DNA of 33,457 bases from Halanaerobiales bacterium (GCA_016278415.1 JADQBV010000119.1:1-33457); one strand, 5' to 3'. Shown: positions 15,679-24,126, counted from the stretch's first letter. Notes: generated from the sequence alone by a model not told the origin. Numbers and translations are program-made.

Positions 15679-18075
15679 ATGACAGACAAGAAGGAAAAGT
15701 TGAAAGTTGTTAAAAGGGATAATAATATAGTAGACTATAGTAGAGAAAAAATAACTGATGCAATATATAAAGCTATGTTAGAATCAGGCCAGAATGGTAG
15801 CGCGGAAGATGCGGTCAAAGCATCAGCTGTAGTTGAAAAGAAGCTAAAGGATAATTACTATAAAGATGATAGAATACCTAGTGTTGAAGAGATACAGGAT
15901 ATTGTAGAGGAAAGTCTGATGAGTGCTGGATATATGTTGGCTGCAAAATCATACATACTATACAGGAGTAAGCGAAACAAAACAAGGACTCAAAGAAGGA
16001 ATGAGATTAAAACAAAGTCTTTGTTAACTAATGATTTTCTCAGTAAATATAAACACAAACCAAATCCATTTCCAACAGAACTTGGTGAGTTTATATATTA
16101 TAGGACTTATTCAAGATGGTTAGAAGAAGAGCAGAGAAGGGAATATTGGTGGGAAACCGTTAGAAGGGCAGTTGAATATAATTGTTCTCTAGCCCCAACT
16201 ACACAAAAAGAAGCGGAAAAGCTTTATGATAATATATATAAGCTCAAAAACTTTGTTGCTGGTAGAACTCTATGGACTGCCTCAACTGAATCAAGTAAAA
16301 AGTATGGTATGTCAAATTATAATTGTAGTTTTACTGTTATAGATAGTTTTAAGGCATATCAAGATATTTTTTATTTGCTGATGATTGGGAGTGGTGTAGG
16401 TTTTCGTGTCCTGCCAAGGGATGTAGAAAAACTGCCTAAAGTAAGGAAAGATATTGAAATAATTCATAAGTACTATGAGCCTGTTATGAGCGAAGACAGA
16501 AGAGAATACACAGACTTTGATTTTGAAAACGATGTAGTAACGTTAAATATAGGTGATAGTAAAGAGGGTTGGGTTCAATCATTAGAATATTATTTTAAAT
16601 TTTTAGTAGAACACTCTTATCGCCCAATAAAACGCATTATCTTTAATTATGACTCTGTTCGTCCTAAAGGTGAAAAACTTAATACATTTGGGGGAACAGC
16701 CTCTGGTCATCAAAGCCTAAAGAGAATGTTTACCAAGATTGATAAATTGCTAAAGGAAAAACCAGAAAGAGAACTAGATAATGTAAAAAGAGTAAAACTT
16801 AAACCTATTGATGCAATGGATATAGCAAATATTATAGCAGAAAACGTAGTATCTGGTGGAGTTAGAAGATCATCTCAAATATGTTTGTTTAGTGTGGATG
16901 ACCAGGAGATTGCTCAGGCGAAAAATTCACTTTATGTGCAAAGAGATGAGAAATGGGTTATAAACCCTGAAATCTCACATCGTCAGATGAGTAATAATAG
17001 TATTTTTTATGAAAGTAAGCCTGATAGGAAACAGCTTAAATGGCATATAAAGCAACTAAGATTTAGTGGTGAACCGGGCTTTATAAATGCTGTAGAAGCA
17101 GGACGTAGAAGAGAAGATTTCAATGGTGTGAATCCCTGTGCAGAGATACTTCTAGATTCCAGAGGTGTTTGTAATTTAACCTCAGTGAATGTTATGGGTT
17201 TTGTTAAAGAAAATAATCAATTAGATATGGAAGCCTTACTTGAAGCTCAGTCTTTATCTGCACGTTCAGGTTATAGGATGGCTTTAATAGAATTCGAATT
17301 ACCTGAATGGGACCAGATTAATAAACGTGATAGATTAATAGGTACTTCTTTAACAGGATGGCAGGATATGAAAAATGCTGTAGGTTTGAGCGCAAAGGAA
17401 GAGGCTGAACTTTTATCCAATTTAAGAGAAACAGCCAGGAGAGCAGCTCATGAGATTGCAGCAGATGTTGGGGATATAGAGCCAAAACTTATTACAACAG
17501 TCAAACCAGAAGGTACACAGTCACAAATGCCAACAGTATCAAGTGGCTTACATTATTCACATAGTCCCCATTTTATTAGAAGAGTAAGGATTTCAGCATC
17601 AGATCCCCTGGCAAGGGTATGTGAGGAGTTAAACTATCCTATGTCACCTGAAGTTGGACAAGACCCTGAAAACCCTGAAACACTGGTTATTGAATTTCCT
17701 GTAAAAGCACCTGAAGGAAAAACAAAAGGTGATGTTTCGGCACTGGAACAATTGGAAATGTATAAAGTATTTATGGAAAACTATGTAGATCATAATGCTT
17801 CCATAACTGTACATGTTCGGGAAAGTGAATGGGATGATGTTGAGGAATGGTTGTGGGAAAATTGGGATTGTGTTGTTGGTATATCTTTTATTTCCTACAA
17901 TGATAGTTTTTATGATTTAATGCCATATGAAGAGATAGATGAAAAAGAATATAATGAGCGACTTAGTAAAATGGAGCGATTTAATCCAGCGCTTGTATCA
18001 AAGTATGAATCAGAATATATGGAAAGAGATGTTGAAGATTCTTCCTGCGAATCAGGGGCATGTCCAATTAGATAA
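15679..18075 (+). CDS. nrdJ: Adenosylcobalamin-dependent (class II) ribonucleoside-triphosphate reductase NrdJ
   Basis: It reduces ribonucleotides to deoxyribonucleotides with a B12-generated thiyl radical. The 798-residue protein starts with an ATP-cone (about 5-95, VVKRDNNIVDYSREKITDAI), absent from the Lactobacillus leichmannii enzyme, followed by a core of that monomeric type with FVAGRTLWT. Radical Cys487 and Glu489 are in NPCAEI, the redox cysteines are C216 and C498, and the C-terminal shuttle pair is C790/C795 (CESGAC). The 11-residue gap between C487 and C498 equals that of C408 and C419 in L. leichmannii. The longer reading frame from TTG 15643 is rejected: GAGGGGG lies seven bases before the ATG at 15679. 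The upstream region has a promoter and a Zur-like palindrome. Confidence 0.95.
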   Translation: MTDKKEKLKVVKRDNNIVDYSREKITDAIYKAMLESGQNGSAEDAVKASAVVEKKLKDNYYKDDRIPSVEEIQDIVEESLMSAGYMLAAKSYILYRSKRNKTRTQRRNEIKTKSLLTNDFLSKYKHKPNPFPTELGEFIYYRTYSRWLEEEQRREYWWETVRRAVEYNCSLAPTTQKEAEKLYDNIYKLKNFVAGRTLWTASTESSKKYGMSNYNCSFTVIDSFKAYQDIFYLLMIGSGVGFRVLPRDVEKLPKVRKDIEIIHKYYEPVMSEDRREYTDFDFENDVVTLNIGDSKEGWVQSLEYYFKFLVEHSYRPIKRIIFNYDSVRPKGEKLNTFGGTASGHQSLKRMFTKIDKLLKEKPERELDNVKRVKLKPIDAMDIANIIAENVVSGGVRRSSQICLFSVDDQEIAQAKNSLYVQRDEKWVINPEISHRQMSNNSIFYESKPDRKQLKWHIKQLRFSGEPGFINAVEAGRRREDFNGVNPCAEILLDSRGVCNLTSVNVMGFVKENNQLDMEALLEAQSLSARSGYRMALIEFELPEWDQINKRDRLIGTSLTGWQDMKNAVGLSAKEEAELLSNLRETARRAAHEIAADVGDIEPKLITTVKPEGTQSQMPTVSSGLHYSHSPHFIRRVRISASDPLARVCEELNYPMSPEVGQDPENPETLVIEFPVKAPEGKTKGDVSALEQLEMYKVFMENYVDHNASITVHVRESEWDDVEEWLWENWDCVVGISFISYNDSFYDLMPYEEIDEKEYNERLSKMERFNPALVSKYESEYMERDVEDSSCESGACPIR

Positions 18076-18223
18076 TCAATATTAATTTTATCTATATCCG
18101 TTGATGATAGCAGAATGATCGACGTTTCCCTCCAAACGGTAATTGAGACGAACCCAAAATATAGAATTATCCTTACCATATGAAGAGAATAAGTAGGGAA
18201 CTATTTTTTGAAATTATTTAATC

Positions 18224-18275
18224 AAACAATGACCCTGTAGATAATTACATTATCTACAGGGTCATTGTTTTTTTT
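18224..18275. terminator. Strong intrinsic terminator after nrdJ
   Basis: A perfect stem of at least 20 bp (18224-18243 with 18251-18270, core GACCCTGTAGATA) closes a seven-base loop and is followed by a run of eight T. It is the strongest terminator in the window and, because A residues flank the left arm, may act on both strands. Confidence 0.93.
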
Positions 18276-18441
18276 ATAGGGGATAGTTTGTCTTATTTCT
18301 AGGTTTTTATAATTTTAGTTGGGGAAGATTATAATAATAAATTGAGATAAACATATTCTAAATTAATATTATACATAATAGGTGCAGATACTAACTGTAA
18401 ATAATAAGAAATTGGATATTATATTAGTAAAACTATTAAAG

Positions 18442-18484
18442 TGTGATTTAAATCATAGTAAATCGCTTGGCTTTATGTCATAAT
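18442..18484 (+). promoter_or_regulatory. CRP/FNR-family site and -10 box of the hemerythrin gene
   Basis: TGTGATTTAAATCATA (18442-18457) matches the TGTGA-N6-TCACA pattern of CRP/FNR-type regulators at nine of ten arm positions. A CATAAT -10 box lies at 18479-18484, implying a start near 18491. The centre of the site is then at about -41.5, the standard place for class II activation, and no good -35 box is present. This geometry was derived by eye. Confidence 0.42.
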
Positions 18485-18524
18485 TAATCATAGTAAATTA
18501 ATACATTATAGGAGGGAAACATAT

Positions 18525-19289
18525 ATGACTGTTAAATCTAAAAAAGAAGAATTGAAGGATATTTTAAAAAGATTAAATTCAGGCGAAGCTACAGATAAGG
18601 TAAAAGAAGAAGCAAAAGAACTACTGGATAATATTGATCCAAAAGAGTTATCAGATGCTGAGCAAGAGCTTATTAATGAGGGTTTACCAGAAACGGAGTT
18701 ACGCCATTTGTGTGCTGCTCATATTGAAGCTATGGCAGAGGAATTGGAAGCACTTAAGACAGAAGTTCCTGTGGGACATCCTTTGCATACCTTGATAGCA
18801 GAACATGATCAGATTTTAAGTATATTGGATAAACTAGAAAGTTTAAATGAAAAAATACAGCAGTTAGATACTTATGATGAGAAGAGTGTTCTATTTGATA
18901 ACTTAAAAGATATTGGAATTGGTCTTTTAGATACTGAGAAGCATCATGAGAGGGAAGAGGATGCTCTTTTCCCAGAAGTAGACCAGACTGGTGTTACTGG
19001 ACCTACCAGGATTATGAGAATGGAGCATGAAGACCTCTGGCCACGAAAAGAAAAAGTTGATTATCTTGCAAAAAACGTTGCTAATATGGATTTTGCTAAG
19101 TTTAAAGAAGAACTTAATGAAAATGCTGAATATATAGTATTAATCTTAAGAGATCATATTTTTAAAGAAAATAATATACTGTACCCAACTGCAAAACAGG
19201 TAATTCCAGCAGAAAAATGGGACGAAATAAAAAAATTAAGTGATAAAATAGGATACTGTAGCTTTACGCCTAAAGAGGAATTGAAATAG
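18525..19289 (+). CDS. DUF438/hemerythrin HHE-domain protein
   Basis: The 254-residue soluble protein has an N-terminal DUF438-like helical region (about 8-70, with LKRLNSGE and AEQELINEGLPETELRHL) and a hemerythrin HHE domain (about 85-235). Likely diiron ligands are H94 (AEHDQ), H140 or H141 with E145 (EKHHEREED), H168 (MEHED), and H211 with E215 (DHIFKEN). Many DUF438 proteins end in a PAS domain; none is present here. Hemerythrin-like proteins bind O2 or NO or serve in repair of nitrosative and oxidative damage; the exact role is not known. The gene has a strong GGAGGG ribosome binding site, stands alone between terminators and appears activated by a CRP/FNR-type factor. Confidence 0.88.
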   Translation: MTVKSKKEELKDILKRLNSGEATDKVKEEAKELLDNIDPKELSDAEQELINEGLPETELRHLCAAHIEAMAEELEALKTEVPVGHPLHTLIAEHDQILSILDKLESLNEKIQQLDTYDEKSVLFDNLKDIGIGLLDTEKHHEREEDALFPEVDQTGVTGPTRIMRMEHEDLWPRKEKVDYLAKNVANMDFAKFKEELNENAEYIVLILRDHIFKENNILYPTAKQVIPAEKWDEIKKLSDKIGYCSFTPKEELK

Positions 19290-19339
19290 AAAGATATTAA
19301 GATTCAAATTAATTTTATATTAGATAAAAACTATTTATT

Positions 19340-19380
19340 AAACTCAGGATTTATCTTTCGGGATAATCTTGAGTTTTTTT
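19340..19380 (+). terminator. Intrinsic terminator after the hemerythrin gene
   Basis: A 12-pair stem, AAACTCAGGATT with AATCTTGAGTTT (one G-U pair), is followed directly by a run of T. It ends the hemerythrin transcript. Confidence 0.82.
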
Positions 19381-19423
19381 GATTGATTTAGGTATTTATC
19401 TTAAGGATTCTTTATCTTAAATG

Positions 19424-19452
19424 TTAAAAAAGCAGATTATTTGTGTTATAAT
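19424..19452 (+). promoter_or_regulatory. Candidate yccF promoter with extended -10
   Basis: A perfect TATAAT at 19447-19452 is preceded by TG one base upstream, giving an extended -10. The -35 position, 17 bases upstream, reads TTAAAA. The leader to the ATG would be about 160 bases. Confidence 0.42.
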
Positions 19453-19621
19453 ATGTATTAGTAGTTTAAATAAAACTTGATTTATGTCTTTTACAAATGA
19501 GTCTTAGAGTATTAATTTAGAAACTTGGTATTACAAAATTTAAAGGATGACTTAAAATTAATTAAATTTAAGGCATATAAGTATTTATTAGTAACTATTG
19601 AAAAAATCGGGAGGTAGTTTT

Positions 19622-19993
19622 ATGAGTTTAATAGGAAATATTATTTGGTTTATTTTTGGTGGTTTTTTTGAATCTCTTGCCTGGCTTATATCAGGAATAC
19701 TTTGGACAATAACAATTATAGGTATTCCATATGGAAAGCAGTGTTTTAAAATGGCAAGGATACAATTAGCTCCTTTTGGCAAGACTGTTGAAGATACAGG
19801 AACCACAACTCTAGGCTTTCTTGCGAATATTATCTGGATAATCTTTTTTGGATGGGAATTAGCGTTGATGAACCTTATATCTGCTTTAATATTTACAATT
19901 ACAATTATAGGAATTCCTTTTGCTAAACAAAATATAAAATTGGCTAAGTTGTCTTTTATGCCTTTTGGTAAACGTATAGTCAAGAAGCGATAG
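19622..19993 (+). CDS. yccF: YccF family inner-membrane protein
   Basis: The protein of 123 residues is built from two similar halves. Each has a hydrophobic stretch (IGNIIWFIFGGFFESL, then LANIIWIIFFGWELAL), a TITIIGIP turn, and an amphipathic end (MARIQLAPFGK, then LAKLSFMPFGK). This duplicated layout is typical of the YccF family of small membrane proteins, whose function is not established. The frame is open upstream from TTG 19598, but GGGAGGT at about 19609-19615 lies inside that extension and points to the ATG at 19622. It stands alone between the hemerythrin gene and the mal locus. Confidence 0.85.
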   Translation: MSLIGNIIWFIFGGFFESLAWLISGILWTITIIGIPYGKQCFKMARIQLAPFGKTVEDTGTTTLGFLANIIWIIFFGWELALMNLISALIFTITIIGIPFAKQNIKLAKLSFMPFGKRIVKKR

Positions 19994-20225
19994 ATCATAG
20001 GCGATCATATTATTTATGAATAAAAAATGTATAAGGAAATAAGCTTATTGATTATCTTAGAACTGATTGGGTATAGTCTCTAGCATAGGAGGCTTTGCCT
20101 TATTAATTAAATATAAAGAAAATTATAAAAAAAATTATAAAAAAGAAGGAATTTTAATTGATGTCTTGAATATAATTATATAGATAGCTTCTTTATTCTA
20201 TTTACTTATTTTTTTTAATAAAGTG

Positions 20226-20241
20226 TGCAAACGTTTTAACA
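20226..20241. promoter_or_regulatory. LacI/CcpA-type operator overlapping the malE -35 box
   Basis: TGCAAACGTTTTAACA is an imperfect palindrome centred on AAACGTTT, with the central CG step typical of LacI-family operators and of catabolite (cre) sites TGAAANCGNTTWCA. Its right end overlaps the -35 box, so binding would block RNA polymerase. The LacI-type regulator encoded at 24127-25149 is the natural candidate; CcpA is an alternative. Confidence 0.55.
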
Positions 20242-20264
20242 GCATATTTTATTATTTTTATAAA
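20236..20264 (+). promoter_or_regulatory. malE promoter
   Basis: TTAACA (20236-20241) and TATAAA (20259-20264) each match consensus at five of six bases with an exact 17-base spacer, about 100 bases upstream of malE. Confidence 0.55.
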
Positions 20265-20367
20265 TGTACAAATCAAAAGGAGTGGTTCTATAGTAAAAGA
20301 AAAGTTATAGAAATATGTTTGTATTTATTAAATAATAAGTACTTGAAAAATCTATGGGGGTGTATCA

Positions 20368-21564
20368 ATGAAAAAGTTTTTTAGTTTTGTGTTAGTATTT
20401 GTAATGCTTTTAAGTTTAACTGGTATAGTAGTTGCTTCTACAGAAGGTAAATTATTAATTTGGGCTGATGATACTCGGTCACCTGTTTTTCAGGATGTCA
20501 AAGCAAGTTTTGAAGATGAGTATGGTATTTCAGTTGAGGTTCAAGAACTTCAGTTAGGAGATATACGTCAAAATTTAGGAGTTGCTGGCCCAGCAGGCGA
20601 AGGTCCAGATATCCTTATAGGACAGCATGATTGGTTAGGGGAATTAGTTGCAAATGGTTTAATCGAGCCAATTGATATTGGTAGTCTGGAAGATTCATTC
20701 TATCCAGTTACAATTGATGCTTTCAGTTGGGGAGATGCGCTTTACGCTATTCCTTATACCTTTGAATCTATTGGACTTATTTACAATAAAGAGTATATAT
20801 CTGAAGCACCAAAGACTTTTGCAGAGTTTAAAGATATAATCCAAAATACTACTGATAGTGAAACAGAAACTTATGGTTTTGTTATGCCTCAACCTGATCC
20901 TTATCACACATTTCCTTTTATGAGTGCTAAAGGTGGATATGTATTCGCTTCAGAAGACGGGGTTCTAAATCCTTTAAATATAGGACTTAATAACCAAGGT
21001 GCAATTGATGGATTAACTTACTTAGATGAAATGTATGATAATGATTTAGTTCCTTTTATAAATTACCAGACTATGCAAAGTATATTTACATCTGGTAAGG
21101 CTGCTATGATGCTATCTGGTCCCTGGATCATCCCAGCAGTAGAAGAAGCAGGAATAGATTATGGTTTTGCAATGTTACCTACAATTGATGGTGGAATACC
21201 TAAACCATTTGTTGGTGTATCTGGCATGATGGTCAGTTCTTTCAGTGAAAACAAAATGCTAGCACAGGCATTTTTAACTGAATATATTGCTACTAAAGAT
21301 ACAATGAGAAAGCTATTTGAACTAGGTAAAAGGCCACCAGCATTCATTCCTGTAGGTGAAGAAGTATCTACAGATCCAGTAGTTGCAGGTGTTTTAAATA
21401 GTGCTGCAAATGGTACTCCAATGCCTAGTATTCCTGAGATGGCTGCTGTATGGCAGTCATGGTCAGATGCTCTAGAAGTTGTATTACAGCAAAAACAGGA
21501 TCCACAACCTGCAATGGATAATGCTGTTGAGCAGATAAAAGCAACTATTGAAGAAGGCAATTAA
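20368..21564 (+). CDS. malE: Maltodextrin ABC transporter substrate-binding protein MalE
   Basis: This 398-residue protein is an extracytoplasmic sugar-binding protein of the maltose/maltodextrin family. It has an N-terminal signal peptide (residues 1 to about 23, KKFF followed by a hydrophobic core, likely cut after VVAS or VVA). The mature part shows LLIWADDT, GPDILIGQHDWLGELVANGL, YAIPYTFESIGLIYNK and FTSGKAAMMLSGPW, all characteristic. There is no lipobox cysteine, so it would be a soluble periplasmic protein rather than a lipoprotein, which suggests an outer membrane. The start is supported by ATGGGGGTG a few bases upstream. It is the first gene of malEFG-lacI and is separated from malF by a stem-loop. 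Confidence 0.93.
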   Translation: MKKFFSFVLVFVMLLSLTGIVVASTEGKLLIWADDTRSPVFQDVKASFEDEYGISVEVQELQLGDIRQNLGVAGPAGEGPDILIGQHDWLGELVANGLIEPIDIGSLEDSFYPVTIDAFSWGDALYAIPYTFESIGLIYNKEYISEAPKTFAEFKDIIQNTTDSETETYGFVMPQPDPYHTFPFMSAKGGYVFASEDGVLNPLNIGLNNQGAIDGLTYLDEMYDNDLVPFINYQTMQSIFTSGKAAMMLSGPWIIPAVEEAGIDYGFAMLPTIDGGIPKPFVGVSGMMVSSFSENKMLAQAFLTEYIATKDTMRKLFELGKRPPAFIPVGEEVSTDPVVAGVLNSAANGTPMPSIPEMAAVWQSWSDALEVVLQQKQDPQPAMDNAVEQIKATIEEGN

Positions 21565-21583
21565 GATTTAATTATAATCCACA

Positions 21584-21618
21584 AACATACTGGTACTTAC
21601 TTAAAGTGCCAGTATGTT
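21584..21618 (+). other. Stem-loop between malE and malF
   Basis: A 15-pair stem (21584-21598 AACATACTGGTACTT with 21604-21618, one G-U pair) closes a five-base loop. No strict T run follows, so it more likely protects the 3' end of malE mRNA or causes partial termination, raising MalE above MalFG as in other binding-protein operons. Confidence 0.6.
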
Positions 21619-21712
21619 ATTATTCATGCAATCATAGAATTCTTTATTTACATATAATCTTCAAAATTTATTATTTAATAATTGAGCATTAAAGAATAGG
21701 AGGAGGGACAAA

Positions 21713-23272
21713 GTGAATAGTGTTACTAAAGATACAGTAAAACATCTTTTTAAAATTTCAAGTTTTGCAGTACTAGATGCTCTGGTTTTGTGGGCTAGTA
21801 TTACCCTCTTTACCCAACATCTTTATAAATTACTGGCATTTCTGATTATAGGGGCTGTTCTTCTTAATATTGTATATTTATCAAAAAAGGCTTACCCACT
21901 TAGATATATCTTACCAGGTACTATATTTATGATATTATTAATTATTTACCCGCTTTTTTATACTTGTTATATATCTTTTACTAATTACGGCACTGGGAAT
22001 ATTCTTAGTAAGGAGCAAGTTATAAATCAATTAAATTCAAAATTTATACTACCAGAAAACCCTACGATATATGATTTCAAAGCTTTTAATGATCCAGAGG
22101 CTGGCTTTGTTATCCTTTTTAGTGATCCTCAGGGTAATTTATTATTAGCTAGAGATGGTGAAGTAGAGCAAATATCTGCAATAGACAATAGATTTAAAGA
22201 TACTGATGGTGATGGTACTATTGATAAATATAAAGGATTTAATGCTGTAGAAAGACAAGAAATTTTTAAAAATCTTGCACAATTACAGCAGTTAGAATAC
22301 AAGTATAATAATCGAATACTTAAAATGAAGGATTTTTCGAGCTTTGCTGAATATATACCTCAATATGAATATGATCCAAAAAATGAAATATTGTATGACA
22401 TAGTGAATAATACTAAATATTATCCAGAGGATGGTTATTTTGTAACTCAGAATGGGGATAGATTACTACCTGGATATCGTACAACTATCGGGTGGCATAA
22501 TTTCCGTCGTTTATTAACTGATCGTCGTATCTCAGGGCCTTTTGTCAGGGTTTTTATATGGACATTTATTTGGGCTACCTTAAGCGTGATAACAACATTT
22601 CTCCTGGGACTGTTGATGGCTATTCTTGTAAATGACCAACATATTAAATTTAGAACTTTGTATCGTATTTTATTAATTCTCCCGTATGCTATACCTACTT
22701 TTATTTCAGCAATGGTCTGGCGGGGTCTCTTTGACACAGAGGTTGGTGTAATAAATCAAATACTTGAGTCTCTCATAGGTTCAGGTATACCATGGTTAAT
22801 TGATCCAATTTGGGCAAAGGTTGCTCTTATAATTGTAAATCTCTGGTTAGGTTTTCCCTATATGATGTTAATAGCTCTAGGTTCATTGCAAAGTATACCT
22901 AATAGTTATTATGAAGCTGCAGCGATTGATGGGGCTTCCTTATGGCAGCAATTTAAGCATATTACTTTTCCATTATTAATGGTTAGTATGGCACCTGTCT
23001 TAATAGCTAGTTTTGCCTTTAATTTTAATAACTTTACAGTAATATATCTATTTAACCGGGGTCGTCCTGCTATACCAAATGCTCAGACACCAGCTGGGGC
23101 TACTGATATTTTGATTTCATATACATATCGACTTTCCTTCGAGAGTGGTCGAGGGGCGGATTTTGGTCTAGCAAGTGCTGTTACTATTCTTATTTTCCTA
23201 ATTACTGCTACTATCACCTGGTTTAACTTTCGTTATACAGGTGCTTTAGAGGATGTGAAAGAAAATGTATAG
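21713..23272 (+). CDS. malF: Maltodextrin ABC transporter permease MalF, with Ca-binding-like loop
   Basis: The 519-residue permease starts at GTG behind GGAGGAGGG. It has N-terminal membrane segments (about 15-85), a large extracytoplasmic domain (about 90-270), and the six-segment permease core with the ATPase-contact EAA loop EAAAIDGASLWQQF (401-414). The extracytoplasmic domain contains DTDGDGTID (163-171), which matches the DxDxDG calcium loop of EF-hand and dockerin modules. It pairs with MalG, overlapping it by eight bases. No ABC ATPase (MalK) gene is in the window, so a shared ATPase encoded elsewhere is implied. Confidence 0.93.
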   Translation: MNSVTKDTVKHLFKISSFAVLDALVLWASITLFTQHLYKLLAFLIIGAVLLNIVYLSKKAYPLRYILPGTIFMILLIIYPLFYTCYISFTNYGTGNILSKEQVINQLNSKFILPENPTIYDFKAFNDPEAGFVILFSDPQGNLLLARDGEVEQISAIDNRFKDTDGDGTIDKYKGFNAVERQEIFKNLAQLQQLEYKYNNRILKMKDFSSFAEYIPQYEYDPKNEILYDIVNNTKYYPEDGYFVTQNGDRLLPGYRTTIGWHNFRRLLTDRRISGPFVRVFIWTFIWATLSVITTFLLGLLMAILVNDQHIKFRTLYRILLILPYAIPTFISAMVWRGLFDTEVGVINQILESLIGSGIPWLIDPIWAKVALIIVNLWLGFPYMMLIALGSLQSIPNSYYEAAAIDGASLWQQFKHITFPLLMVSMAPVLIASFAFNFNNFTVIYLFNRGRPAIPNAQTPAGATDILISYTYRLSFESGRGADFGLASAVTILIFLITATITWFNFRYTGALEDVKENV

Positions 23273-24122
23273 AAAACCAACTTTTTTAAGTAATTTTATT
23301 AGGCATTTAATTATTTGGCTTATTATTATTTTTGTAATGTTTCCCTTAGTTTATATTATCTCATCATCCTTTAATCCAACAAATAGTTTGGTAGGGCAGA
23401 ATATAATTCCTGCCAGGATTTCCTGGCAAAATTATGATAAGTTAATTAATTCTACACAACACCCATTTTTGATCTGGATGTGGAACAGTATTAAAATAGC
23501 ATCTATCACATCTGTTTTAGTAGTTATAATGACCTCGCTGGCTGCATATGCATTTTCACGCTTCAGGTTTACAGGACGTAGGAATGGTTTGTTTGTAATA
23601 TTATTGGTGCAGGTATTTCCACAGATGCTGGCAATGGTTGCTATTTACTTATTCTTCCTTGAGATACAGCAAGTCGTACCGGCTATAGGATTAAATACTC
23701 ATACTGCGGTAATAATAACATATTTAGGAGGTGCAGTTGGAGTTAATACATGGTTAATGAAGGGATATCTTGATACTATTCCTCGTTCATTAGAAGAGGC
23801 AGCTTATATTGATGGTGCTAGTCGTTTTCAGGCCTTTTATAAGATTATACTACCATTAGCTCGGCCTATATTAGCAGTATTATTTGTACTCCAATTTATC
23901 GGTACATATTCTGAATATGTTTTAGCTAGGATTTTATTAACATCAACAGAAAATTTTACCTTAGCAGTAGGTATGTTTAATTTTATATCAGAGAAATATT
24001 CTACTAGATGGGGTGTCTTTTCTGCTGGTGCATTGATGGGTGCAATACCTATTATTATACTATTCTTCTTATCACAACAGCATATGAAATCTGGTTTATC
24101 TAGAGGAGCAGTCAAGGAGTGA
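23265..24122 (+). CDS. malG: Maltodextrin ABC transporter permease MalG
   Basis: This 285-residue permease has six membrane segments and the EAA motif EEAAYIDGASRFQAFYKI near residues 176-193, followed by LPLARPIL. Length and layout are those of MalG. The ATG lies inside the end of malF (eight-base overlap), indicating coupled translation. Its end carries the AAGGAG that serves as ribosome binding site of the following lacI-type gene. Confidence 0.94.
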   Translation: MYRKPTFLSNFIRHLIIWLIIIFVMFPLVYIISSSFNPTNSLVGQNIIPARISWQNYDKLINSTQHPFLIWMWNSIKIASITSVLVVIMTSLAAYAFSRFRFTGRRNGLFVILLVQVFPQMLAMVAIYLFFLEIQQVVPAIGLNTHTAVIITYLGGAVGVNTWLMKGYLDTIPRSLEEAAYIDGASRFQAFYKIILPLARPILAVLFVLQFIGTYSEYVLARILLTSTENFTLAVGMFNFISEKYSTRWGVFSAGALMGAIPIIILFFLSQQHMKSGLSRGAVKE

Positions 24123-24126
24123 TTTT

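Larger units (their letters stand above)
18076..18524. other. Intergenic region between nrdJ and the hemerythrin gene
   Basis: These 449 bases contain a small structured stretch (18099-18138) in which CGTTGA/TCGACG and CGTTT/AAACG could form mutually exclusive short hairpins, a very strong terminator (18224-18275), a CRP/FNR-type site and a -10 box (18442-18484), and a 13-base direct repeat AATCATAGTAAAT at 18451-18463 and 18486-18498. I see no gene. Confidence 0.6.
19290..19621. other. Intergenic region before yccF
   Basis: These 332 AT-rich bases hold the terminator at 19340-19380 and a candidate promoter at 19424-19452. Nothing else is recognised. Confidence 0.6.
19994..20367. other. Intergenic region before malE
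   Basis: These 374 bases are very AT-rich, with a tandem AAAATTATAAAAAA-like repeat near 20115-20145. They carry the malE promoter and operator at 20226-20264. A stray AAAGGAG near 20277-20283 has no useful reading frame after it. Confidence 0.6.

Noticed and set aside
19588..19998. 136-codon minus-strand reading frame opposite yccF
   Set aside because: It is a shadow of the duplicated hydrophobic yccF gene, with no ribosome binding site or known family.
20115..20145. Tandem AAAATTATAAAAAA repeats as possible binding sites
   Set aside because: These look like ordinary A/T runs of an AT-rich spacer and have no symmetry or position that suggests an operator.
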